Assembly: GCA_903859715.1 (NCBI GenBank)
Contig: CAIONS010000051.1
Location: 1 to 64,000, forward strand
DNA from: an uncultured Opitutia bacterium
GTDB lineage: Bacteria > Verrucomicrobiota > Verrucomicrobiia > Opitutales > Opitutaceae
Reading direction: 5' to 3'
Length of the DNA stretch: 64,000 nucleotides
Shown here: positions 18,485-28,841 of the stretch, piece after piece
How the letters are laid out: each line of letters begins with the position of its first letter
How positions within the stretch are numbered: the stretch's first letter is position 1
Made by a program: the position numbers and the translations under genes
Notes under the pieces: generated by a model
Databases searched by the model: none
Told to the model about the DNA's origin: nothing
Seen by the model: the letters and a program-made list of their open reading frames with translations, nothing else

Positions 18485-19900
18485 ATGAGCGACCTGGCCT
18501 ACGAACACATCCGCGCCCTGCTGGCCAACCAGCCGTTGTTTGAGGCGAAGACCTGGCAGCTTTCGCCCGAGGCGTGGCCGCTTACTCCCGACCAGGTTGC
18601 GCAACTCGAAGCCATCGGGGGCGCCTGTGTCGAATTTCACCAGGCACTTGAGACGCTCTACCTGCGTTCGGTCGCGGGCAAAAATCTCCTGCGTAACAAG
18701 CCCCTGCTGGCGCCGTGGGTCGCGGACTACCTTGACCGCGGCAAACCCGCCGAGCTCATCGCCCATGCGCGCGATTCGCGGAATCGCGGCGCGTTTCCCG
18801 CCGTGCTGCGGCCGGACCTGCTGCTGACGGACGAAGGCTTCGCGCTGACCGAGCTCGATTCGGTGCCCGGTGGGATTGGTCTCACGGCCTTCCTCAACCG
18901 GCTGTATGCCGCGGGCGGAGTGCTGGGCGAGAACGACGCGATGATCGCGAATTTCTATGCGGCGCTGGCGGCGCTGCGGCCGGAGACGCGCAATCCGTTT
19001 ATCGCGCTGGTGGTGAGCGACGAAGCGGCGACCTACCGGCCCGAGATGCAATGGCTCGCGCACCAGCTGCAGCTGCAGGGCCGGCGTGTGTTCTGCGTGG
19101 CGCCCGAGGACATTTTCCCGCTGGGCCCGCAGCTCTGCGTCGATATCGACGGCAATCCGGAGAAGATCGATGTCATCTACCGATTTTTCGAGCTCTTCGA
19201 TCTCGCGAACGTTCGCACGGCGAAGTTCATCTTTGAGGCCTGGGCGGCCGGCGAGGTCGCGATCACGCCGCCGATGCGGCCGTTTCAGGAGGAGAAACTC
19301 ACGCTCGCGCTGTTTCACCATCATCTGCTGCAGGATTACTGGGCCGAGGCGCTCAGCGGCCGGGCGCTCAAGCTCCTGCGCGGCCTGATCCCGCCCTCCT
19401 GGGTGATGGACCCGGCGCCGCTGCCACCGGGTGCCGTGCTGGATGCCCCACGGGCCGCGGGCCGCGCGCTGCATGACTGGCGGGAGCTGGCCGGCGCGAC
19501 CCAGAAAGAGCGCGACCTGATCGTCAAGATCTCCGGCTATCATGAGACGGCCTGGGGCGCGCGCAGCGTCATCCTCGGCAGCGATTCATCGCGCGAGGAA
19601 TGGCAGGAGGGCGTCGATCGGGCCGTGGACCTGGCCCCGACGAACCTGCATCTGCTCCAAACGTACAAAAAGCCCCGCCGGGTCCGTCATCGGGTCTATG
19701 AGCGCGAGGCGCCCCACGCGGCCCGCGAGGTCGACGGACGGCTGCGGCTGTGTCCTTATTATTTTGTGATCGGTGGCCAGGCCAGGCTCTCGGGAGTGCT
19801 CGCGACGTTTTGTCCCCCGGACAAGAAAATCATCCATGGCATGCAGGATGCGGCCTTGCTCCCGGCTAGGGTTTTCTCCTTAAACGAAACCCGTGTGTAG
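18485..19900 (+). CDS. Hypothetical protein, possible ATP-grasp-like enzyme
   Basis: Full-length ORF in operon orientation; TELDSVPGGIGLTAFLNRLY and VVSDEAATYRPEMQWLA suggestive only. Confidence 0.6.
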   Translation: MSDLAYEHIRALLANQPLFEAKTWQLSPEAWPLTPDQVAQLEAIGGACVEFHQALETLYLRSVAGKNLLRNKPLLAPWVADYLDRGKPAELIAHARDSRNRGAFPAVLRPDLLLTDEGFALTELDSVPGGIGLTAFLNRLYAAGGVLGENDAMIANFYAALAALRPETRNPFIALVVSDEAATYRPEMQWLAHQLQLQGRRVFCVAPEDIFPLGPQLCVDIDGNPEKIDVIYRFFELFDLANVRTAKFIFEAWAAGEVAITPPMRPFQEEKLTLALFHHHLLQDYWAEALSGRALKLLRGLIPPSWVMDPAPLPPGAVLDAPRAAGRALHDWRELAGATQKERDLIVKISGYHETAWGARSVILGSDSSREEWQEGVDRAVDLAPTNLHLLQTYKKPRRVRHRVYEREAPHAAREVDGRLRLCPYYFVIGGQARLSGVLATFCPPDKKIIHGMQDAALLPARVFSLNETRV

Positions 19901-22900
19901 TTCCGCCGTTTCGCCCCGCGTTTCATTCCTGACCAAGCACCAGCGCTCACTCATCGTGGCCGCGCTGCTCGCCCTCGGTCCGGTGGTTCTGCCGGTGTGC
20001 GCGCAGAACGATCTGGCGACGGTGCGTGCCCGGGCGGACGACGGCGATCCCGAGGCGCTCACCACCCTGGGCAACGCCTATGCCAACGCACAGGGTGTGC
20101 CGCAGAACTTTGCCGAGGCCATTCGTTGCTACAGCAAGGCCGCGGATCGCGGGTTTGCGCCGGCGCAGTTCAATCTCGGCATGCTGACCGAGCTGGGGCG
20201 GGGGATGACGCCCGACAGCGGGGCTGCTTTCCAGCTCTACCTCAAGGCGGCGGAGCAGGGCTTCGCCCCGGCGCAATTCAACGTGGGCAACATGTACGCC
20301 AACGGCATTGGCGTGGTCCGCGATTACTTCGAGGCGGCGCTGTGGTTCCGGCAGGCGGCCCAGCACGGCGTGCCCGAGGCCGAGTACAACCTCGGCCTGG
20401 CCTATGAACTCGGCCGCGGCGTCGTCAAGGACGAGGAACAGGCGCAGAAATGGTACCGGGACGCCGCCACCAACGGCTATGCCCGGGCGCGCTATAACCT
20501 GGCCCTCATGCTGGAGGATGGCCGGGGTTCGGCCCGCGACGAGAAAGCCGCGGCGGAACTCTACCGGCAGGCGGCGAGGCAGAACTTTGCCGCAGCCCAA
20601 AACAACCTTGGCATCATGATCGCGGAAGGTCGCGGCGGGCTCGTGTCATCCCTGCCCGTGGCGTATGCCTGGCTGTCGCTGGCGGCCGACAACGGCGCCA
20701 AGAGCACCGGCCGCGATCTCCTTGCCCAAAAACTCGATGCCGGCCAACTGGCCGCCGGCAAAGCCGAGGCGGTCCGGTTGCGGGGTGAGATCGCGGCGCA
20801 GTTTGCCCAGGCCAAGGCCGAAGTGGCGGCGGTCAAGCCGGCTGCTGCACCCGCGGTGGCGGCACCGGTTGCGCCGGTGGATCCGAAGCTTACCGCCGCC
20901 TTGGCCGAGCTCGGCAAGCTCCGGGCGGACAACGCCGCCCTTACGGCCTCGGTGCAATCCCTGCAGGGAGCGAAAACCACCCTTGAGCAGCGTCTGGCGT
21001 CAGCGGCGGGGCTGGATCAGGCGGCCGCAGCGGCAACGGCGCGCGGGGACCAGCTGTCCCAGGAAAACGCCACCCTGCAGGCGCAAAATCAGGCGGCGGC
21101 CCGCCAGATTGCCGAATTGCAGTCCGCGCTTAGCACCGCCCGGGCGACCACGGCCCGGCTCAGTGCCGACAATGCCCAGGCTTCGACTGCGGCGGCGGCG
21201 GGTGATGCCGCCACCAGCCAGGAGTTGCGAAGCCAGATCGACCAGCTTTCCCGGGACAACGCCAGCCTCGTGGCCCGGCTCAAGGACGCGGATGATGCCA
21301 CCGCCAAGCTCTCGGCCGACAACGCCCGGCTGGCACAGGCGGGCGCCGCGCCGGCCGCCGGGGAGAATTCCAGTCAGGACAGCGCCCGGCTGACCATGCT
21401 CGTGGCGGACAACACCCGCCTGAACGACGAGATCAAGCGCTCCACGGCCGAGCTCAGCTCACTTTACCGCCAGTTGCGCATCGCGCAGGGCAAACTCACC
21501 CAGTCCGGCGACAGCACGAAAGCCGGCTCTGCCGACAATGAGGCCACTCTGGAGGCCGTCACCCGTCAGCTGGAGGAGCAGCGCTCGGCCAACGAAAGGT
21601 TGGTGGCGGAAAACCGCCGCCTCGCCGCCGCCCAACCGGCCGCTCCGGATAATTCGGCCGAGTTGGCGGCGCTGCAGTCGGAGAATGCGCGGTTGAAAAA
21701 GGCGGCCGAGGATGGCGCCGGCGCGCTTCGCCAGTTGCAGGCACAGGTCGAGGATGCGACCAAAGCCCGGACCGCGCTCGCTGCCGAGAAAGCTTCCTTG
21801 CAGCAACAGCTCGCGGCGGCGCAAGCCCGGTCCCCGGCGCTAGATGAACTCGCCGCGGCCAAGCAGGATCTGATCGCCGCCCGGCGTGAGACCGAGGAAT
21901 TGCGCGGCGAAGCCGAAAGCGCGCAGGCGAACCTGAAAGTGCAGGCGGCGAAGTTTGAAACCCAGCTGAACGAGGCGAAGATGGCTGCGGCCAATGCGGC
22001 CACGCAGGCGGCCGGTGACAAGCTGGCCGGCCGGTTGACGGAGGCCCAGGCGCAGATTGTTTCGCTCACCAAGGCCAACGATGAGCTGAAGGTGAAGAAC
22101 GACGAATTGACGGCGCAGACGCAGCAACTGCTCGCCCGGCAGGACGCCGCCAGCCGTGGTGAATCGACCCAGCTCGCGCAACTTCAGGCTGCTCTCACCG
22201 CTGCGCAACAGGCCGGGGCGGCGGATCATGATGCTGCCGCCAAACTTACGACGCAGGTCAGTGATGCCCAGAAGCAGATCGCCGCCCTGACCGGCGCCAA
22301 CCAAGACCTCGGCACGAAGAATGACGAACTGACCGCGCAGTCGCAGAAGCTGCAGGCCCAGCTGGCCAGTGGCAGTCGCTCGTCCGCCGAAACGGCCCAG
22401 TTGAAGGCCTCTCTCGCAGCCGCCCAGCAGGCGCAGGCGGAGGCCCGTGACAGCGTGGCCAAGCTCACCGCACAGTTAGCCGACGCCCAGAAATCCAATT
22501 CCTCCCTGACGAATGCCAATCAGGATCTCGCGACCAAGAACGACGAGCTGACGGGCCAGACCCAGAAACTGCAGGCGCAGCTCGCGGGCACCGGTCGTGC
22601 CGCGACCGAGCTGGCGCAGTTGAAATCTTCCCTCGCGGCCGCTCAAGACGCGCAGGCGGCGGATCACGACCGGCTCGCCAAAGTCCAGGCCGACTTGGAG
22701 ACGGCAAAGCAGGCCGCTGGCCAGGCCGGCACCGCGGTCGCCGAACTTGCAGCGACCAAGGAATCGCTCGCGGCTGCGCTGCTCGCGACAGACAAGGCCC
22801 GGAATGAAGCCGCTGCGGCAGTCTCCGAGAAGGAAAAACTCTCCGCCCAACTGGCTGCGAATAGTGCCGCGTTTGACCAGGCCGCGCAGGCCCAGACCAA

Positions 22901-24635
22901 GCTGGCTGAGGCAGTCGCACAGGTGGCGAACCTCCGGACGGCGAACGAAAAACTGACGGTGGAGAACCAGCGGCTGGCCGCGGGTCAGCAGGCCGGGTCC
23001 GACGATCGCGAGGCCGCGGCCAAGCTTGCTGCGCAGCTGGACGTCGCCGCCCGCTTGCTGGAGGAGAAGTCCAAGGCCGTGGCCGAACTGAGCGCCGCCA
23101 ACGAATCACTGCAGAAGGACCTGGAGGTGGCCAAGCAGAGCGTCGCCGCCGCCCTGGCCGCCCAGGCCGCCGCGGCCAAGGCGGCGCCGAGCGACGCGAT
23201 GAAACTGGAAATGCAGATCACGCAGGACCAGGTCCGCTCGCTTGAGGCGCAGGTCGATGACGACCGGAAGAATTCCGCCCAGGAAATCTCGACGCTGGCC
23301 GGACAGCTTCAGCGTTCGCGCGAAGCCAACAAGTCGCTGGCCGAGGCGAACCGCGTGCTCCTCGAGTCGAAGAGCGTCGAGGACGCCGCGCCCAGTCCCG
23401 AGCTCAACGCGCTGAACGCCAAGGTGCGCTCGCTGACCGCGGAAAACGAAAAACTCCGCGCCGAACAGCAGCGCTTGGCGGCCGACAACGACCGGCTGGC
23501 CGGTGAAAAACAGGCGGCCGAGCTTGCCGCCGCCCAGTTAAAGCAGACTGACAGCGCCTCACGGACGCTGGTGCAAAGCGCCCAGGCTGACGCCGACAAG
23601 GCGCATGCGGACCTCGCGACTTTGCAGGCCAAGTTGACGGAATCGGACAAGGCCGTGGACCAGCACAACGCCAGTGTAGCTGAACTCACCGACCTGAATA
23701 CGAAGCTCACCAGTGAGAAGACCGCTCTCGAGACGCAGCTCGCCCTGGCCAAGCAGGCGGCCGACCAGTTGAACGGGCAGACGGCGGCGAGCGCGTCGAC
23801 CGTGGCCCAGCTGACGGCGGCGAATGACAAACTGCAGGACCAGCTGAAGGATTTGACGGCCAAGCTGGCCGCGGCGCAGACCGAGAGTGCGCGCAGCAGC
23901 CAGGCGGCCGAGGATGCCGCCGCCCTGCGGACGCAGCTCACCGCCGCCCAGGCCAAGCTGGCGGACTCGGACAAGGCCGTGGAGCAGCACAGTGCGAGTG
24001 TCGCAGAGCTGACGGGCGCAAATGACCGGTTGACCGCGGAAAAGACCTAGTTGAAGAAACAGCTGGAGGACCAGAATGCGCTGATCACCAATTTGCGCGC
24101 CGACAGCGACCGGCTCGCGCAGTCCGAGCAGGCGCGGCTCAGCGCCGAGCAGCGGGCCGCCGCCCTGGCGACGGTCACGAGCCAGCTGGCCGCGGCCCAG
24201 CGGGACAACGCCAGCCTGCGCTCGGACAACGCCCGCCTGAACGACACGATGCAGGGCATCGACCGCGACCGCACGACGCGGATCGCGCAATTGCAGCAGG
24301 AAAACGCCGCCATCTCCGCGCGGCTGCGGCAGGCCCAGGGTACGCTTGACCAGATCGCGAATGCGGCCCGGGTGATCGGCGGCGGGGCGTTGACCTCGAG
24401 TGCGAATTTCGCCGCGACCTCGCCGGTGCGTCCGGCGGCGTCCGCGCCTGTGAACGCGGCCCCGGCGGTTCCGGAAGTCCGCACGCATGTGGTGCAAGAG
24501 GGTGATTCACTCACGCGGATCAGCGTGCGCTACTACGGCACGGCGAACCGCTGGCAGGATATTTACGAGGCGAACCGCGAGATTCTTCAGGGGGAGAACG
24601 CCCTGCGGCCGGGGCAGCGGTTGAAGATTCCGTGA
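19893..24635 (+). CDS. Sel1-repeat / very long coiled-coil / C-terminal LysM protein interrupted by an in-frame TAG at 24048-24050
   Basis: ORFs 19893-24050 and 24051-24635 are in the same frame separated only by TAG; signal peptide, about 6 Sel1 repeats, Ala/Gln-rich coiled coil, LysM HVVQEGDSLTRISVRYYGTANRWQDIYEANREIL. Confidence 0.85.
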
Positions 24636-24645
24636 GAACAGAATT

Positions 24646-24747
24646 TGTAGGGCGGGGTCGCTGACCCCGCGTTTCGCGCGGCCAGAGGCTCATCCGGAGG
24701 ATTCGCCCTACCTTTCAAATCGGCGGGGTCAGCGACCCCGCCCTACA
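24646..24747. repeat. Perfect 25-bp inverted repeat TGTAGGGCGGGGTCGCTGACCCCGC ... GCGGGGTCAGCGACCCCGCCCTACA
   Basis: Arms 24646-24670 and 24723-24747 are exact reverse complements. Confidence 0.92.
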
Positions 24748-24792
24748 TTCCCTAAATGAAAAAGCCGGGCTTGTGGCGCGGCTTTGGAGCGG

Positions 24793-25089
24793 TCACATCG
24801 CGAGTTTGAGCGATGGTTCAGGGCCGCTTACTTCTCCGCCGGGCAGCGGGCCCAAGTGATACATGATCACCTGCCGCTCGAGGTCCTGGCGCGACATGGT
24901 GCTGGTCAGGCGGGACGACGTGCCATCGGACAACACATACTCCCAGAGCTGGGCGCGCTGGATGATCTGGCCGGCGGAGTCCAGCTGCTCGTCGAGAAGG
25001 ACGCGGGCGACCGACACCGTGCCCGGAGTTCCGGGGCGGGTGCCGGTCTCGGCGCGCGCGAAACGGATGACGCGGATGCCAGGAGTCAT
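24793..25089 (-). CDS. Conserved-looking small hypothetical protein, translationally coupled to upstream gene
   Basis: 98 aa; overlaps 25086-25343 by ATGA. Confidence 0.65.
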   Translation of the reverse strand: MTPGIRVIRFARAETGTRPGTPGTVSVARVLLDEQLDSAGQIIQRAQLWEYVLSDGTSSRLTSTMSRQDLERQVIMYHLGPLPGGEVSGPEPSLKLAM

Positions 25090-25343
25090 GCCGCGGCTTC
25101 CTTGCTGCGGACCGCGGCGGCGGACTTGGCGGCTTCCGAGGCGAGATGCGCAAAGAAGGTGTCACGCCGTTCGCGGGCGATCTTGACGTCCTTCGTGCCG
25201 AGCGAACGGCGGATGCGCTCCTTGGTGAAGGGCGTGGGATGCACGGTGTAGTGCAGGAACCAGGTCCCGTGGTTGTCCCACAGGTGATGGTTCGGGTTCT
25301 CCGCATCGACGCGGATTCCGGGGAGTTTGGTGAGGTTGGACAT
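25086..25343 (-). CDS. Small protein resembling the N-terminal arm-binding region of tyrosine recombinases
   Basis: GIRVDAENPNHHLWDNHGTWFLHYTVHPTPFTKERIRRSLGTKDVKIARERRD; start at MSNLTKLPG. Confidence 0.6.
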   Translation of the reverse strand: MSNLTKLPGIRVDAENPNHHLWDNHGTWFLHYTVHPTPFTKERIRRSLGTKDVKIARERRDTFFAHLASEAAKSAAAVRSKEAAA

Positions 25344-25390
25344 GATGCGTGAGGATCTGTGGTGGGCAGGTTCGCGCATCAGGGTGTGAA

Positions 25391-25421
25391 AACAAAAAAC
25401 CGACCTGGGCATCAGGTCGGT
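25391..25421 (-). terminator. Rho-independent terminator
   Basis: Minus strand ACCGACCTG-ATGCC-CAGGTCGGT followed by TTTTTTGTT; 9-bp perfect stem. Confidence 0.88.
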
Positions 25422-25640
25422 ATCGTCTTCGGGAGCGCTTTTGGTTCGGAGCCCTTGCGGGTCCCGCACATCCGAGGTTTCCCTCGATCCACCGTGGCCG
25501 CTCCCGGCCCGGTTGGCAGAACCGGCTTGTGGAGGGCCGATTCGTTCCTGATGCAGTGCGGAACATGGAAGTACGCCGCGCGCCGTCCAGCTTTTTTTTC
25601 GGACAGCATCTACCCGAATGCAGGTGCTCTCCGTAATTTC
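25422..25640 (-). ncRNA. Candidate structured RNA upstream of the terminator; class unassigned
   Basis: Non-coding gap ending in a strong terminator; internal hairpins CCGGTT-CTGCC-AACCGG, CCCTCCAC/GTGGATCGAGGG, GTTCC...GGAAC; 5' end undefined. Confidence 0.4.
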
Positions 25641-25686
25641 CTAGTTTTCAGCCGTTTGACGTAAGCGCGGCGGACCAAAAATTTCT

Positions 25687-26796
25687 TCAAACGGCCGGAA
25701 ACAACCGCCGCAATCCGGCCTCGGACGCCTCCGCGACGCCGCGTTCCGTGATAAGACCCGTCACCAAACGCGCCGGTGTCACATCAAAGGCAGGGTTGGC
25801 GGCCGGACTTCCGGTCGGAGTAAGCGCGACGGTCCCGATGGTGCCATCGGCGAGCCGGCCGGTCAGGTGGGTGACTTCACGGGCGGCGCGTTCCTCGATG
25901 GGAATCTCGCGCAGCCCGTCGCGGATCGTCCAATCGATGCTGGACGAGGGCACAGCGGCATAGAACGGCACGCCGTTGTCGCGCGCGGCGAGAGCCTTCA
26001 GGTAGGTGCCGATCTTGTTGCACACGTCGCCGGTCGCGGTGGTGCGGTCGGTGCCGACGATGACGAGATCGACTTGCCCGCGCTGCATCAGGTGTCCGCC
26101 GGCGTTATCCACGATGACGGTGTGCGGCACGCCGTGATTCAGGAGTTCCCAGGCGGTGAGGCTGGCGCCCTGGTTGCGCGGCCGGGTTTCATCGACCCAG
26201 ACATGGAGGGGAATACCGGCGTCGTGTGCCGCATAGATGGGCGCGGTGGCCATGCCAAGGTCGACGCCGGCAAGCCAGCCGGCATTGCAGTGGGTGAGTA
26301 CATTGACGCGCTCGCCGGCGGCCTTTCGCGCCGCGATGGCGCGGAGGAGCGGCAGGCCGGCGGCGGCGATGCCGCGGTTGACCGCGACATCCTCATCACA
26401 GATTTCCACGGCGAGGCGATGGGCTGTCGCGGCGCGGGCGGCCGGGGCGAGCAGCGCGACTTGCGCGCGGACCCGGTCGAGCGCCCAGCGAAGGTTGACG
26501 GCGGTGGGGCGGGTCGCGAGCAGGGTGGCGTGGGCGTGCGAGAGGCCGGCGTCCGAGGCATCGGCGCGCAGCGCGAGCCACATTCCCCAGGCCGCGGTGG
26601 CGCCGATCAGCGGGGCGCCGCGGACAAGCATGGCCCGGATGGCGTGCGCCGCCTCGTCGAGCGTCGTAAGCCGGGCCGCGGCAAATGCGTGAGGCAGGCG
26701 GGTCTGGTCGATGATCTCGACGGACATGCCATCCGCCGCAGGCCAGATCGTACGGTAAGGGCGGCCGGACACGTTCATGGGGAAGGAATGAGGCAA
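25687..26796 (-). CDS. mtnA: S-methyl-5-thioribose-1-phosphate isomerase
   Basis: VRGAPLIGATAAWGMWLAL, NVLTHCNAGWLA, VDNAGGHLMQRGQVDLVIVGTDRTTATGDVCNKIGTY. Confidence 0.93.
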   Translation of the reverse strand: MPHSFPMNVSGRPYRTIWPAADGMSVEIIDQTRLPHAFAAARLTTLDEAAHAIRAMLVRGAPLIGATAAWGMWLALRADASDAGLSHAHATLLATRPTAVNLRWALDRVRAQVALLAPAARAATAHRLAVEICDEDVAVNRGIAAAGLPLLRAIAARKAAGERVNVLTHCNAGWLAGVDLGMATAPIYAAHDAGIPLHVWVDETRPRNQGASLTAWELLNHGVPHTVIVDNAGGHLMQRGQVDLVIVGTDRTTATGDVCNKIGTYLKALAARDNGVPFYAAVPSSSIDWTIRDGLREIPIEERAAREVTHLTGRLADGTIGTVALTPTGSPAANPAFDVTPARLVTGLITERGVAEASEAGLRRLFPAV

Positions 26797-26982
26797 GTCG
26801 TGCCGCCTGCAAAGCCCGAACGCACCGGCAAAGGCGGAGTCGGTTTCCGGGCCTTGACTCCGGGCTCACGCTTGCGCGACTTTGTCCGGCAACGGAGCAC
26901 CGTCTCGCAGGATCACCAACCTGCTTCCCGCAATTCGCCGACGCACCGTCGATCGGTCAGGGCGTGGAAGCGCAGCACAGGA

Positions 26983-27375
26983 ATGTTTCCAATGCAGAAG
27001 GAAAATGACGGAATCAGATTCGGCCGCATTGCGGCCAGTGTGGCGGTGTCGGACATGGCGCGGGCCCTCGACTTCTATGTCGGGATCATGGGTATGAGCG
27101 TGGCGTTTACCAACGGCGATCCGGTGGGCTTCGTCATTCTCAAACGGGACGACGGGGAACTCCACCTCTCGCTCCAGCGGGGTTATCGAAGTTCCACCAC
27201 GAACGCCTGTCACCTCATCGTCAACGACGCCACGGCCCTTCATGCGCACTGCGTCGCCGCGGGAGTGCGCATCATCAAGGGCCTGCGGGATCAGGAGTAC
27301 GGCTTGCGCGATTTTGCGATCGCCGATCCCGACGGCAACCGGATCGACATCGGGCAGCCGCTCAAAAAAGACTAG
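26983..27375 (+). CDS. VOC (glyoxalase/bleomycin-resistance) family protein
   Basis: ASVAVSDMARALDFYVGIMGMSVAF ... DPDGNRIDIGQP; start inside the longer tracked ORF. Confidence 0.85.
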   Translation: MFPMQKENDGIRFGRIAASVAVSDMARALDFYVGIMGMSVAFTNGDPVGFVILKRDDGELHLSLQRGYRSSTTNACHLIVNDATALHAHCVAAGVRIIKGLRDQEYGLRDFAIADPDGNRIDIGQPLKKD

Positions 27376-27397
27376 GGAACGAAAATCCCGGCGGGAT

Positions 27398-28321
27398 TTA
27401 GGACAGCGTAACGCCCTTGGCCTTGGCGGCGCGGAGCAAGGCGTCGGCCATGTCGGAAGGCGTGGCGGCGACCTCGATGCCGCATTCCTGGAAGACAGCG
27501 ATCTTGGCGGCGGCGGTGTCCTCGGCTCCGCCGACAATGGCACCGGCGTGACCCATGCGGCGACCGGCGGGCGCGGTGGCACCCGCGATGAAGCCGGCGA
27601 CCGGTTTCTTGCAGTTGGCCTTGATCCAGCGGGCGGCCTCGACCTCGGCGTTGCCGCCGATTTCACCGATGAGAATGATGGCGTGGGTGTCGGGATCGGC
27701 GTTGAAGAGCTTGATCACATCGAGGTGTGACGTGCCGTTGACGGGATCGCCGCCGATGCCGACGGACGTGCTTTGGCCGATGCCCTTGGTCGTGAGTTGG
27801 AAAACCGCCTCGTAGGTGAGCGTGCCGGAGCGCGAGACGACGCCGACGTGGCCCTTTTTGTGAATATAGCCGGGCGCGATGCCGATGCGGCAGCCGCCGT
27901 TGGAATCCTTGCCGGTGCCGGGCGTGACGATGCCCGGACAGTTCGGGCCGACGAGACGCGTCGAGCTGCCCGACATCGCGCGCTTCACGCGGATCATGTC
28001 CTTGATCGGGATGCCCTCGGTGATGGCGACGGCGAGGTCGAGCCCGGCGTCGACGCACTCGAGGATGGCGTCACCGGCGAACGGTGGCGGGACAAAGATC
28101 ACGGAGACGGTGGCGCCGGTCTTTTTCGCGGCCTCGCTCACGGTATCGAAGATCGGAACCTTGGCGCCCTTGTGCTCGAAGAACTGGCCGCCCTTGCCGG
28201 GCGTGACGCCGGCGACGACGCGGGTGCCGTAGTCGAGCGAGAGCTGCGCGTGCTTGGCGCCGAAGGCACCGGTGATGCCCTGGACGAGGATCTTGGTCTC
28301 GGGAGTGATGAGAATGGACAT
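27398..28321 (-). CDS. sucD: Succinate--CoA ligase subunit alpha
   Basis: [45 protein letters not shown]; start corrected to 28321. Confidence 0.95.
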   Translation of the reverse strand: MSILITPETKILVQGITGAFGAKHAQLSLDYGTRVVAGVTPGKGGQFFEHKGAKVPIFDTVSEAAKKTGATVSVIFVPPPFAGDAILECVDAGLDLAVAITEGIPIKDMIRVKRAMSGSSTRLVGPNCPGIVTPGTGKDSNGGCRIGIAPGYIHKKGHVGVVSRSGTLTYEAVFQLTTKGIGQSTSVGIGGDPVNGTSHLDVIKLFNADPDTHAIILIGEIGGNAEVEAARWIKANCKKPVAGFIAGATAPAGRRMGHAGAIVGGAEDTAAAKIAVFQECGIEVAATPSDMADALLRAAKAKGVTLS

Positions 28322-28380
28322 TGAGGGAAAGGCGCTGCGCGTAGATCGGAGATGGAAGATAGGAGATTGAGACGAACTGA

Positions 28381-28749
28381 TCAGTCTTTGAGTTTGCGTG
28401 AGTGCAGGGTGAGCTCGTTGCCGTCGGCATCGGCAACTTGGAACATGCGGCACTGACCGTAGACAGCGAGCGGGGTGACGATCTTATACGCAGCGGCTTC
28501 GACCGCCTGGAGCGCGGCGGTAAGGTCGGCGACCTCCAAGGCGAGGGCGGATGCGGTTTTGCCCGGCATCGCATTCGTGATGGCGAGCGCCTGACCAGCG
28601 ATATCATACTCGATCCACCACTTGCCCGGCGCGAATTCGACCTGCATCCCCACCTTAAGGCCGAGCAGATCCTCGTAGAATTTTCGCGCGCGTGGCACGT
28701 CGGTGACCGGGTGAAAAACGAAGGCGAGTTCTTTGACTTGGATGCTCAT
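28381..28749 (-). CDS. VOC family protein lying between sucC and sucD
   Basis: [34 protein letters not shown]. Confidence 0.85.
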   Translation of the reverse strand: MSIQVKELAFVFHPVTDVPRARKFYEDLLGLKVGMQVEFAPGKWWIEYDIAGQALAITNAMPGKTASALALEVADLTAALQAVEAAAYKIVTPLAVYGQCRMFQVADADGNELTLHSRKLKD

Positions 28750-28764
28750 GAGAAGGCTTGTTTT

Positions 28765-28837
28765 ACAGAAGGTAACTGAGGGAACTGAGATCGATGAGGG
28801 AGTTTGGATTCTCTGTTCTCTCTGTTTGCTCCTGTGA
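28765..28837. repeat. Inverted repeat ACAGAAGGTAACTGAGGGAACTGAGA ... TCTCTGTTCTCTCTGTTTGCTCCTGTGA
   Basis: Imperfect complementary arms between the VOC gene and sucC. Confidence 0.75.
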
Positions 28838-28841
28838 AAAT

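Noticed and set aside
25422-25640. 6S RNA, SRP RNA or RNase P RNA identity for the structured gap
   Set aside because: No GGAAGG-type SRP core, no GAGGAAAGTCC RNase P block, no clear 6S bubble; left unassigned.
27398-28453. N-terminal extension of SucD from 28453
   Set aside because: The extension translates the upstream VOC gene out of frame and repeat words; the family N-terminus begins at 28321.
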